A stretch of 64,000 bases of DNA, from positions 806,001-870,000 of the forward strand of contig NZ_BMVE01000001.1 of assembly GCF_014650555.1 (NCBI RefSeq), in the 5' to 3' direction. The position numbers and the translations under genes are program-made. Source of the stretch: Streptomyces goshikiensis (GTDB lineage: Bacteria; Actinomycetota; Actinomycetes; Streptomycetales; Streptomycetaceae). The notes under the pieces were generated by a model. The model had not been told where the DNA came from and made no database searches. It saw nothing but the letters and a program-made list of their open reading frames with translations. Of the stretch, positions 6,950 to 14,556 are shown one piece after another (the stretch's first letter is position 1; each line of letters starts with the position of its first letter).

Positions 6950-8378
6950 CGAGGTAGCCCTCCAGGCCGTGGCGGCCGCCCTCGCGACCGAAGCCCGACT
7001 CCTTGTAGCCGCCGAAGGGCGAGGTCGGGTCGAACTTGTTGAACGTGTTGGCCCAGACGACACCGGCGCGGAGCTGGCCGGCGACCGCGAGGATGCGCGA
7101 GCCCTTCTCCGTCCAGATGCCGGCGGACAGGCCGTACTGGCTGTTGTTGGCCTTGGCGACGGCCTCGTCCGGCGTACGGAACGTCAGCACGGACAGCACC
7201 GGGCCGAAGATCTCGTCGCGGGCGACGGTGTGCGCCTGGGTGACGTTGGTGAACAGCGTCGGGGCGAACCAGTAGCCGGAGGACGGCAGCTCGCACGCCG
7301 GGGACCAGCGCTCGGCGCCCTCGGCCTCGCCGGTCTCCGCGAGCGCGGTGATCCGGGCGAGCTGCTCGGCGGAGTTGATCGCGCCGATGTCGGTGTTCTT
7401 GTCGAGCGGGTCGCCGAGGCGCAGCGAGGAGAGGCGGCGCTTGAGCGAGTCCAGCAGCTCGTCGTGGATCGACTCCTGGACCAGCAGGCGCGAGCCCGCG
7501 CAGCAGACCTGGCCCTGGTTGAAGAAGATGCCGGTGACGATGCCCTCGACGGCCTGGTCGATCGGGGCGTCGTCGAAGACGATGTTGGCGCCCTTGCCGC
7601 CCAGCTCCAGGGTGACCTTCTTGTCGGTGCCGGCGACGTGGCGGGCGATCTTCTTGCCCACGGCCGTCGAGCCGGTGAAGGCGACCTTGTTGACGTCCGG
7701 GTGCTCGACGAGGGCCGCGCCCGCGTCCCCGTAACCGGGGAGGATGTTGACGACGCCCTTGGGCAGACCGGCCTGGCGGCAGATGTCCGCGAAGAACAGC
7801 GCGGACAGCGGGGTGGTCTCGGCGGGCTTGAGGACGACCGTGTTGCCGGTGGCGAGCGCCGGGGCGATCTTCCACGCGAGCATCAGCAGCGGGAAGTTCC
7901 ACGGGATGACCTGGCCGGCCACGCCGAGCGGGCGCGGGTTCGCGCCGTAGCCCGCGTGGTCGAGCTTGTCGGCCCAGCCCGCGTAGTAGAAGAAGTGCGC
8001 GGCGACCAGCGGGAGGTCCGCGTCGCGGGTCTCCCTGATCGGCTTGCCGTTGTCCAGGGTCTCCAGGACGGCCAGCTCGCGGCTGCGCTCCTGGATGATC
8101 CGGGCGATACGGAAGAGGTACTTGGCGCGCTCGGAGCCGGGCAGCGCGGACCACTTCTCGAAGGCCTTGCGGGCGGCCTTGACGGCGCGGTCCACATCGG
8201 CGGCGCCGGCCTGGGCGACCTCGGCGAGGACCTCCTCGGACGACGGGGAGACGGTCTTGAAGACCTTGCCGTCGGCGGCGTCGGTGAACTCGCCGTCGAT
8301 GAAGAGCCCGTAGGAGGGCGCGATGTCGACGACGGACCGCGACTCGGGGGCGGGTGCGTACTCGAAAACAGATGCCAT
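6942..8378 (-). CDS. NAD(P)-dependent aldehyde dehydrogenase
   Basis: Full-length aldehyde dehydrogenase, 478 residues. Visible motifs: PWNFP loop, KPAETTPLSA for the cofactor, FTGSTAVGKKI, the general-base motif LELGGKGANIVF, and the catalytic FFNQGQVCCAGSR with Cys292. The ATG at 8378 lies 5 bp after the deoC stop, so it is in the deoC operon. DeoC releases acetaldehyde, which this enzyme can plausibly oxidise. The reading frame is open further upstream but would then lie inside deoC, so the longer starts were rejected. It is followed by an 8-bp overlapping non-catalytic ALDH-like gene. Confidence 0.93.
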   Translation of the reverse strand: MASVFEYAPAPESRSVVDIAPSYGLFIDGEFTDAADGKVFKTVSPSSEEVLAEVAQAGAADVDRAVKAARKAFEKWSALPGSERAKYLFRIARIIQERSRELAVLETLDNGKPIRETRDADLPLVAAHFFYYAGWADKLDHAGYGANPRPLGVAGQVIPWNFPLLMLAWKIAPALATGNTVVLKPAETTPLSALFFADICRQAGLPKGVVNILPGYGDAGAALVEHPDVNKVAFTGSTAVGKKIARHVAGTDKKVTLELGGKGANIVFDDAPIDQAVEGIVTGIFFNQGQVCCAGSRLLVQESIHDELLDSLKRRLSSLRLGDPLDKNTDIGAINSAEQLARITALAETGEAEGAERWSPACELPSSGYWFAPTLFTNVTQAHTVARDEIFGPVLSVLTFRTPDEAVAKANNSQYGLSAGIWTEKGSRILAVAGQLRAGVVWANTFNKFDPTSPFGGYKESGFGREGGRHGLEGYLDV

Positions 8379-8383
8379 GGTGA

Positions 8384-9346
8384 TCAGTCCACCGTCACGT
8401 AGTCGGGACCGGAGTAGCGGCCGGTGCTCAGCTTCTGGCGCTGCATCAGCAGGTCGTTCAGCAGGCTGGAGGCGCCGAAACGGAACCAGTGGTTGGTCAG
8501 CCAGTCCTCGCCCGCGGTCTCGTTGACCAGGACCAGGAACTTGATCGCGTCCTTGGTGGTGCGGATGCCGCCGGCCGGCTTCACGCCGATCTGGATTCCA
8601 GTCTGCGCCTTGAAGTCGCGGACGGCTTCGAGCATCAGCAGGGTGTTGGCGGGGGTGGCGTTGACCCCGACCTTGCCGGTGGACGTCTTGATGAAGTCGG
8701 CGCCCGCGAGCATGCCGATCCAGGAGGCGCGGCGGATGTTGTCGTAGGTCGACAGCTCGCCGGTCTCGAAGATGACCTTGAGGCGGGCGGCGGTGCCGTC
8801 CTCGCGGACGCACGCCTCCTTGACGGCCTTGATCAGCTCATAGGTGTCGAGGTAGTGGCCGGCGAGGAAGGCGCCACGGTCGATGACCATGTCGATCTCG
8901 TCGGCGCCGGCGGCGACGGCGTCCCGGGTGTCGGCCAGCTTGACCGGGAGGGCCGCGCGGCCCGCCGGGAAGGCGGTGGCGACGGAGGCGATCTTGACGT
9001 CCGCCCCGTTCAGGGCCGCCTTGGCGGTGGCCACCATGTCGGGGTAGACGCAGACCGCGGCGGTCGTGGGCGTCGTGCGGTCGAGGGGATCGGGATGGAC
9101 GGCCTTGGCGGCGAGCGCCCGGACCTTGCCCGGGGTGTCCGCGCCTTCCAGCGTCGTCAGGTCGATCATCGAAATGGCCAGGTCGATGGCGTACGCCTTG
9201 GCCGTGGTCTTGATCGAGCGAGTGCCGAGCGCGGCCGCGCGAGCCTCCAGGCCGACGGCGTCGACGCCGGGGAGCCCGTGAAGGAAGCGGCGCAGTGCGC
9301 TGTCGGACGTCGTCACGTCAGCGAATGCGGGGAGGGTGGTGGGCAT
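8384..9346 (-). CDS. deoC: Deoxyribose-phosphate aldolase
   Basis: Class I aldolase cleaving 2-deoxyribose-5-phosphate to glyceraldehyde-3-phosphate and acetaldehyde, the last step of deoxynucleoside catabolism. 320 residues, TIM barrel. The Schiff-base lysine is in ADFIKTSTGK, the second lysine in GVKPAGGIRT, and the strand AAGADEIDMVID is typical. I chose the ATG at 9346 (MPTTLPAF), preceded by GGTGA; a longer reading frame would cover the operator. A CTACGCGCGTAG palindrome sits 19 bp upstream of the start. First gene of an operon with the two ALDH genes. Confidence 0.96.
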   Translation of the reverse strand: MPTTLPAFADVTTSDSALRRFLHGLPGVDAVGLEARAAALGTRSIKTTAKAYAIDLAISMIDLTTLEGADTPGKVRALAAKAVHPDPLDRTTPTTAAVCVYPDMVATAKAALNGADVKIASVATAFPAGRAALPVKLADTRDAVAAGADEIDMVIDRGAFLAGHYLDTYELIKAVKEACVREDGTAARLKVIFETGELSTYDNIRRASWIGMLAGADFIKTSTGKVGVNATPANTLLMLEAVRDFKAQTGIQIGVKPAGGIRTTKDAIKFLVLVNETAGEDWLTNHWFRFGASSLLNDLLMQRQKLSTGRYSGPDYVTVD

Positions 9347-9365
9347 GGTCACCACATGAGCATAT

Positions 9366-9377
9366 CTACGCGCGTAG
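9366..9377. promoter_or_regulatory. Nucleoside-regulon operator at deoC
   Basis: Perfect 12-bp palindrome CTACGCGCGTAG, 19 bp before the deoC ATG. The same sequence lies before add (15721) and the importer operon (28986), with near copies before deoA (24444) and bmpA (30285). Its place near the start codon fits repression. Confidence 0.8.
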
Positions 9378-9440
9378 CGGCCTGTCACCCCCACCCCTGA
9401 AATCAGCCGAAATCTCCGCCCGGCCGTAGAATCATTCGCT

Positions 9441-9456
9441 GTGACGATCCGGTGAC
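9441..9456. promoter_or_regulatory. AfsQ1-type box before the surface-protein gene
   Basis: GTGAC, six bases, GTGAC, matching the AfsQ1 consensus GTnAC-n6-GTnAC, 143 bp upstream of the surface-protein start (9600) in a 253-bp divergent gap with deoC. Confidence 0.55.
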
Positions 9457-9599
9457 AGGAAGCGCATCCTCCGGCCGCAAACGATCAATAGATTTCTCTT
9501 CAGCAGCCCGCCACACCTGACCCGGTGAAACAGACCGAACAGACTCAACGCGGCATGCGACTCTCCTCCACTTTCCTCACCCACGCTTCAGGAGTCGTT

Positions 9600-10844
9600 A
9601 TGCGTACCGCCCTCCGCACCTCGATCGTCACCGCCGCCCTCGCCGGCGCGATGCTCGTCCCCGCCGCCGGCTCCGCCTTCGCGGCGCCCGCACCTCAGGC
9701 AGTGACCTCGACGAAGGCGGCCGCGTCCCAGGCCGAGCGGGTCGTCATCAACAAGCACCTGGTCGCGGACATGGTCAACTCCGCGACCGAGTCCCCCTCC
9801 GTCAAGATCTTCATCGTGAACGAGGACGGCACCACCCGCCCGAAGACGCTGGCGTCCCTCGACCGGGGCCACACCAAGCAGTCGGTGCAGGGGACGGTCT
9901 TCACCCTCACCAAGGCGGAGACGGCCGAGCCCGTCCTCACCGTGTTCGAGAACGGCGCCACCACCTCGTTCCCGCTGCCCAAGGGCAAGGCCGCCACCCC
10001 GGCCCCCTCGGAGAACGACCGCTACGCGGGCCAGGCCGTCTCCATCGGCAACGGGATGGTCGCGGTGCTGCGCAACAAGGCCGAGGGCCCCGAGGCCTGG
10101 ATCCGCGCCGTCGGACCGCAGTGGAAGCCGGGCGACGACTACATGTCGCGCGTCCTGACCATGCTGAACCGCCAGCAGACCAGCGCCGCCGTGGGCGGGG
10201 TGTCCCTGAAGCTCACCAAGGCGGACACCGCCGAGCCCGTGCTCGTCGTCACCGAGGGCGGCGCGAGCAAGTCCTACCCGCTGCCCAAGGGCAAGGCCGC
10301 CACGCCCTCCTCCTGCGTCTCCGAGGTCAAGCACGTGACCGTCGGCGCCGGCGGCATGACGGCCGACCTGACCATGTCCCCGAAGGGCCCCAAGGCCTTC
10401 GTGCACGCCGAGGGCCCCGGCGACTGGACCCTGACGCTGGACCGCTCGCACCCCAAGGGGCCGGACAGCTACTACCTGCGCATCATCAACCCGAACAGCG
10501 CCCAGCCGGTCCTGAACTGGAAGACCCAGGGCGGCGAGAACGTCCCGGTCAAGACCGCCTCCTTCCCGGCGCTCCCCAAGGGCTGCACCTTCGAGTACAA
10601 GGTCACCGAGGAGCAGACCGGCTCCGCCACGACCGGCGTCACGACCCAGACCCAGGCGCAGACCCCGGTCCAGGCCCAGACGGCCGTGGTCCCCAAGGGC
10701 GCGGTCGCGGCGGGCGCCGAGCTCCCGGTCGAGACCGTCGCGGACACCGACGACAGCACCACCCTGGCGGCGGGCGCCGGCCTGTTCGCGATCGTCGCCG
10801 CCCTCGGTACGAGCGTCCTGCGCCGTCGCCGCAACCACGGCTGA
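9600..10844 (+). CDS. Secreted three-repeat surface protein with C-terminal anchor
   Basis: A 414-residue exported protein. Signal peptide about 1-28 (RTALRTS, hydrophobic core, AFAAP). The mature part holds three related units of 90-100 residues: strands TLTKAETAEPVLTV near 100, KLTKADTAEPVLVV near 202 and RIINPNSAQPVLNW near 292, each followed by a segment ending in LPKG (the first two PLPKGKA, the third ALPKGC). A Thr/Gln-rich stretch follows (about 345-360), then LPVET (375-379), a hydrophobic helix and the tail RRRRNHG, an atypical sortase-type sorting signal. AGGAG at 9590-9594 fixes the ATG at 9600. A class F sortase lies 81 bp downstream, so the protein is probably its substrate. Ligand and role unknown. 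Confidence 0.85.
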   Translation: MRTALRTSIVTAALAGAMLVPAAGSAFAAPAPQAVTSTKAAASQAERVVINKHLVADMVNSATESPSVKIFIVNEDGTTRPKTLASLDRGHTKQSVQGTVFTLTKAETAEPVLTVFENGATTSFPLPKGKAATPAPSENDRYAGQAVSIGNGMVAVLRNKAEGPEAWIRAVGPQWKPGDDYMSRVLTMLNRQQTSAAVGGVSLKLTKADTAEPVLVVTEGGASKSYPLPKGKAATPSSCVSEVKHVTVGAGGMTADLTMSPKGPKAFVHAEGPGDWTLTLDRSHPKGPDSYYLRIINPNSAQPVLNWKTQGGENVPVKTASFPALPKGCTFEYKVTEEQTGSATTGVTTQTQAQTPVQAQTAVVPKGAVAAGAELPVETVADTDDSTTLAAGAGLFAIVAALGTSVLRRRRNHG

Positions 10845-10874
10845 CGCTCCGCCCTCGCGCCTCCCCTGCCCCTT

Positions 10875-10903
10875 CGGCGGGTCACCCTCGCGGTGGCCCG
10901 CCG
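10875..10903 (+). terminator. Hairpin between surface-protein and sortase genes
   Basis: Arms CGGCGGGTCACC (10875-10886) and GGTGGCCCGCCG (10892-10903) with a five-base loop. It may terminate or attenuate transcription into the sortase gene and lower its expression relative to the substrate. Confidence 0.6.
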
Positions 10904-10925
10904 GTTCCCGTTCAGGAGCTCCCCC

Positions 10926-11564
10926 ATGCCCCGCCCCTGCCGAGCGGCCCGCCGCGGCCCCGCCCTCGCGTTCGCGCTGCTCGCCCTGGCCGCCGTCGGC
11001 GGCTGCGGCGGTACCGCTCCCTCCGCTCCCGCCGCGCCGCCCGCGCACATCGCCGCCGGCTCCGCCGCCCCGGCCCCGGCCCCGGCCTCCACCGCCCGCG
11101 CGGCCGCGTCGCTGCCCGCCTCGGAGCCCGTCCGCGTACGGATTCCCGCGGCCGGAGTGGACGCCTCCCCGGTGCTCCGGCTCGGCCTGGAGGCCGACGG
11201 CACCGTCGAGGTGCCCTCGGTGGCGGACGGGGACAAGATCGGCTGGTACACCAAGGGCGTCACCCCCGGCCAGACCGGGCCCGCCGTACTGATCGGCCAC
11301 TTCGACACCGCGCGCGGCCCGGCCGTACTCAAGGACGTCTCCAAGGTCCGCACCGGCGACGAGATCACCGTCTCCCGCGCGGACGGCAGCTCCGCCGTCT
11401 TCCGGGTGCGCGAGCTGGAGCAGGTCGACAAGTCGCGGTTCCCCACGGCCAAGGTCTACGGGAACACCACCCGGCCGGAACTCCGCGTCATCACCTGCGG
11501 CGGCGAGATCACCGCAGGTCACCGCCCGGACAACATCATCTTGTACGCCGATCTCGTGGGCTGA
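10926..11564 (+). CDS. Class F sortase
   Basis: Transpeptidase of 212 residues, attached to the outer face of the membrane. The N-terminus has RAARRGP, a hydrophobic stretch and VGGC, which fits a lipobox, followed by an Ala/Pro linker. The sortase barrel (about 75-212) carries the triad: His125 in IGHFDT, Cys191 in VITCGG and Arg200 in GHRPDN. AGGAG at 10914-10918 supports the ATG at 10926. It follows the gene for a protein with an LPVET-hydrophobic-RRRR tail, its likely substrate. Class F sortases are typical of actinobacteria. Confidence 0.9.
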   Translation: MPRPCRAARRGPALAFALLALAAVGGCGGTAPSAPAAPPAHIAAGSAAPAPAPASTARAAASLPASEPVRVRIPAAGVDASPVLRLGLEADGTVEVPSVADGDKIGWYTKGVTPGQTGPAVLIGHFDTARGPAVLKDVSKVRTGDEITVSRADGSSAVFRVRELEQVDKSRFPTAKVYGNTTRPELRVITCGGEITAGHRPDNIILYADLVG

Positions 11565-11589
11565 GACGGCGTGAGGCACAATCGGGCCC

Positions 11590-12225
11590 ATGAGCAGCCA
11601 GCAGCCCACCGACGAACCGGTCTACGACGACCGGGTCTACCGCTCCCCCATGGCAGTGATCACCGGGGTGCTGCTGCTCGCGCTGGCCGTGTGGCTCTGC
11701 GGCGACGCCGTCGTGCGCGGCTCGGGGTCCACCCGCTGGACCGCGCTGGCCGTCGCGCTCTGCGCCGTACCGCTGATCGTGGCGTTCACGCTGCGCGCGG
11801 CCGTCTTCGCCAACGACGACCGGCTGCGGATCCGCAACCCCTTCCGGACCATCGTGCTGCCCTGGGCCTCGGTCGACGCGGTACGGGCCGGCTACTCCGC
11901 CGAGGTGCTCGCGGAGGGCCGGAAGTTCCAGCTGTGGTCGGTGCCCGTCTCGCTGCGGGAGCGCAAGAAGGCGAACCGGCAGCAGTTCAGCCGCCGCGGC
12001 GGACTGACCGGCAAGGGCCTTCAGGTGCAGAAGCCCGAGGGCGCGGCCGCCGGGCCGCAGCGGGCCGGCGCCGACAAGGTCGTGGACGAGCTGCGCGAGC
12101 TGGCCGAGCGCGGGGCGGACCGGGCCGGGGCGCAGGGCGGTGTCACGGTGCGCTGGGCCTACGAGATCATCGCGCCCGCCGCGATCGGCGCGGTCGCGGT
12201 GGTCGTCCTCCTCGCGACGCGCTGA
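11590..12225 (+). CDS. PH-domain membrane protein
   Basis: A 211-residue membrane protein. Two N-terminal helices (about 20-38 and 47-68) are followed by a bacterial PH-like domain (about 70-130) with the pattern ANDDRLRIRNPFRTIVLPWASVDAVRAGYS, a charged stretch, and a C-terminal helix (about 190-208). It starts 25 bp after the sortase stop, so it may be co-transcribed. Function unknown. Confidence 0.85.
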   Translation: MSSQQPTDEPVYDDRVYRSPMAVITGVLLLALAVWLCGDAVVRGSGSTRWTALAVALCAVPLIVAFTLRAAVFANDDRLRIRNPFRTIVLPWASVDAVRAGYSAEVLAEGRKFQLWSVPVSLRERKKANRQQFSRRGGLTGKGLQVQKPEGAAAGPQRAGADKVVDELRELAERGADRAGAQGGVTVRWAYEIIAPAAIGAVAVVVLLATR

Positions 12226-12280
12226 TCCGGGTCCTGGTCCGCGTGCGGTTCCGGGTCCGGCGCGCGGGTAAGCGGATCGC

Positions 12281-12913
12281 GTGAGCACCTCCCGTACGTC
12301 CGGAACCGCCGCTACCGCTCAGCGCGTCCTCGCAGGTGTGCAGCGACTCAAGGCCGGCGACAGCGCCGCCTCCGCCCCCACCGCCCAAGCGATCCGGTTC
12401 CGGCTCCGGCTCGCCGGCTGGGTCCTCCTCACCGCCCACCTGGTCCTCGTAGGCTGGCTCACGCTGCGGCCCCTGGACGTGCCGTGGGCGGCGGCCGCCA
12501 ATCTGACCCCGCTGGAGGGGATCAAGGCGGACCTCGCGTACGGCCCGCTGGGCGGGGCCCGGCGGATCGGCGAGGGTCTGGCGCTGCTCGCCCCGCTCGG
12601 GGTGCTGCTGCCGCTGGTGGGCGGGCGGCTCGCGCCGTCGCCGCTGGCCGCGTGGTCCTCGCTGGCCCGCACGGCGGCCGTCGCCGTGCTGTTCTCCGTC
12701 AGCATCGAGATGCTCCAGAGCGCGATCCCGGGGCGGGTCGTGGACGTGGACTCGGTGCTGCTGAGCACCGCCGGCGTGGTGCTGGCGCACGTGGCCTTCG
12801 TACCGGCGCTGCGCTCCCGGATCCGGCGGTCTCAGGGGCCCACCCCGAGAATTACCAGGGTCGGGCTCGGCCCGTGGACCGAGGTCCTGTCGGCGGTACC
12901 GCGCGAGTATTGA
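12281..12913 (+). CDS. VanZ-family membrane protein
   Basis: A 210-residue protein with about four membrane helices in the VanZ arrangement: WVLLTAHLVLVGWLTLRP, N-L-x-P near 75, LALLAPLGVLLPL, and SIEMLQSAIPGRVVDVDSVLLSTAGVVLA, the conserved E-x-x-Q ... D-x-x-D core. VanZ itself confers low-level teicoplanin resistance in enterococci; the mechanism is unclear and most homologues are uncharacterised. GTG start; the upstream gene ends 55 bp before. Confidence 0.87.
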   Translation: MSTSRTSGTAATAQRVLAGVQRLKAGDSAASAPTAQAIRFRLRLAGWVLLTAHLVLVGWLTLRPLDVPWAAAANLTPLEGIKADLAYGPLGGARRIGEGLALLAPLGVLLPLVGGRLAPSPLAAWSSLARTAAVAVLFSVSIEMLQSAIPGRVVDVDSVLLSTAGVVLAHVAFVPALRSRIRRSQGPTPRITRVGLGPWTEVLSAVPREY

Positions 12914-12954
12914 GGCATCGCAAGGAAGAGCGAGCCCATACGAAGGAGAACCTC

Positions 12955-13158
12955 ATGAGCGCGATTGCCCGCCCCCGCGACGGACGGATGATCGGCGGAG
13001 TCTGCGCCGGTCTCGCGCGACGTTTCGGAATGTCGGCGAAGACGATGCGCGTCATCTTCGTCCTGTCGTGCCTGCTGCCCGGCCCGCAGTTCCTGGTCTA
13101 CCTGGCGCTGTGGGTGCTGCTGCCGAACGAGAAGGCCTCCGCGAACGCCGCCTGGTGA
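12955..13158 (+). CDS. PspC-domain protein
   Basis: A 67-residue PspC-domain protein. Residues 5-35 contain RPRDGRMIGGVCAGLARRFG, the family core; a hydrophobic helix follows and the sequence ends in WVLLPNEKA. Small stand-alone PspC proteins are linked to membrane stress. GAAGGAG at 12942-12948 supports the ATG at 12955. It lies 41 bp after the VanZ gene. Confidence 0.9.
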   Translation: MSAIARPRDGRMIGGVCAGLARRFGMSAKTMRVIFVLSCLLPGPQFLVYLALWVLLPNEKASANAAW

Positions 13159-13192
13159 ACCGGTCCGGCCTGGCGGTCCGGTCCGGTTCACC
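13154..13192. terminator. Bidirectional terminator
   Basis: Arms GGTGAACCGG (from 13154) and CCGGTTCACC (to 13192) between the convergent PspC and lipoprotein genes; the PspC stop codon lies inside the left arm. Confidence 0.7.
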
Positions 13193-13215
13193 GGGGGGCG
13201 TGACGGGGCAGCCGG

Positions 13216-13989
13216 TCAGCCCGCGCGCTTGACCTTCTCCAGCTGCTTGTCCGCCACTTCCTGCGGGACCTGCGCCTTCTGGCCGGCCGCCGCCACGTTG
13301 AGGGCGGTGAGCCGTACGACGGTGCCGCCCTGGCGGATGACGACCAGGTGCACCTGCGCCGAGGCGTCGCCCGCGACGGCGGTGGTGGTCCAGCTGACGC
13401 TCTCGTCGCCGCCGGTCTTGTACGAGGCCGCCTTGACGTCCTTGTAACTGCCGGTCTGCTTCTCGATGGTGGCCGAGAAGCCGCCGCCGCAGGCGGCGAT
13501 GGCCTGCCTCAGCCGGGAGACGAGCCGCTTGGCGTCGCTCTCGGAGTAGGAGCTGACGGTGGCGGCGACCGCGAGGCCCACCTGGCGCTGCGAGCCGATG
13601 CCGCGGTTGACGCTCTCGCGCGCGGCCGGGTCGGGCTTGTCGCCCATGGCGTCGGCGAGCGGCTGGCAGGCTTTCTTGTCGGCCTGCGGCTGTCCGTGGG
13701 GGGCGTTCGGGTTGGCCTGCGAGGAGATCTGGTACCCGGGCAGGTCGCCCTGTTCCAGGGAGGCCCGCTCCAGCTTGGTGCCGCCCGTCTTCGGGGCGGC
13801 CGGCGCGCCGGAGGCGGCTCCGGCGGAGGTGCCCGCGGAGGTGCCCGTACCGGGCGCGCCGGAGGCGGCGGAGCCGCTGGGGGCCGGTGCCTTGCCCGTC
13901 GCGGGTGTGTCCGTGCTGCCGCAGCCCACGGCTGCGAAGAGCAGGGCGGGGAGCAGCGCGACCGTGGTCGCTCGTGCCGTGATGCGCAT
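13216..13989 (-). CDS. Lipoprotein with Ser/Ala/Gly linker
   Basis: A 257-residue lipoprotein. Signal sequence RITARATTVALLPALLFAAVGC, with the lipobox cysteine at about residue 23, then a low-complexity linker (about 30-68), then a globular domain of about 185 residues with two or three cysteines and the pattern SYSESDAKRLVSRLRQAIAACGGGF. Many Streptomyces lipoproteins of this type are annotated without function. I chose the ATG at 13989, preceded by GAGGT; the upstream frame is Pro/Ser-rich shadow sequence. Confidence 0.85.
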   Translation of the reverse strand: MRITARATTVALLPALLFAAVGCGSTDTPATGKAPAPSGSAASGAPGTGTSAGTSAGAASGAPAAPKTGGTKLERASLEQGDLPGYQISSQANPNAPHGQPQADKKACQPLADAMGDKPDPAARESVNRGIGSQRQVGLAVAATVSSYSESDAKRLVSRLRQAIAACGGGFSATIEKQTGSYKDVKAASYKTGGDESVSWTTTAVAGDASAQVHLVVIRQGGTVVRLTALNVAAAGQKAQVPQEVADKQLEKVKRAG

Positions 13990-14054
13990 GACGGAGACCT
14001 CATACCCAATGCGTCGGCGGGCAGTTGGGGGTGATCGTGGCACACGCGACGACA

Positions 14055-14086
14055 CGGCGCACACCTGGTCGAAAGGGTGTGCGCCG
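14055..14086 (-). terminator. Terminator after the small secreted protein gene
   Basis: Perfect arms CGGCGCACACC (14055-14065) and GGTGTGCGCCG (14076-14086), downstream of the gene at 14159-14416. Confidence 0.7.
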
Positions 14087-14158
14087 CGCGTGCGTGCGTA
14101 CGAATTCCACGGGCGGCGCCGGCGCCCCTCGGGCTCCGCCGCGCCGGTCAGGCGTGGA

Positions 14159-14416
14159 TCAGGCGCCGAGGTTGCTGGTCGGCAGACCGCCGAGCAGACC
14201 GGTGACGGGGGCGAGCGCGGCGGCGGGGTCGCTCGACTGCCGGCCGTCCTGGCTGACCTGCTGCTGGCTGGTGAGCCCCTCGACCGCACCGGTGGCGGTG
14301 CCGAGCGCGTCGGCGAGGCCGACGGCGGGGGCGGCGGAGGCGGAACCGGCGGCGACGGCGGCGAAGGCGGCACCGAGGGCGGCGGCACCGACGATCTTGG
14401 CAGCTGACTTCTTCAT
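14159..14416 (-). CDS. Small secreted protein
   Basis: An 85-residue exported protein. Signal peptide KKSAAKIVGAAALGAAFAAVAAGSASA, cleavage expected near residue 28. The mature part is about 57 residues, Ala/Gly/Leu-rich and cysteine-free. AAGGA before the ATG at 14416 supports the start. Small proteins of this type are common and often strongly expressed in Streptomyces; function unknown. Its own terminator follows. Confidence 0.78.
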   Translation of the reverse strand: MKKSAAKIVGAAALGAAFAAVAAGSASAAPAVGLADALGTATGAVEGLTSQQQVSQDGRQSSDPAAALAPVTGLLGGLPTSNLGA

Positions 14417-14500
14417 GAAGGATTCGTCCTTGCGACGGGGATTTGAGCGACTCCGCAAACTAGTCACTTCAAACCCCGGCCCGCAAACATCCTTTGATAT

Positions 14501-14538
14501 GAGAAAGCGCCCGGGAATTGCTCCTCCCGGGCGCTCTC
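14501..14538 (-). terminator. Terminator after add
   Basis: Arms AGCGCCCGGGA (14506-14516) and TCCCGGGCGCT (14525-14535), extended by a GAG/CTC pair, 20 bp downstream of the add stop. Confidence 0.75.
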
Positions 14539-14556
14539 AGAACGTCACGCCATACC

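Noticed and set aside
12281..13158. Glycopeptide-resistance island around VanZ
   Set aside because: No vanHAX or vanRS genes nearby; VanZ-like genes are common as single genes.
14159..14416. Chaplin
   Set aside because: Short secreted protein but no chaplin domain (no paired Cys, no GNxxxVP pattern).
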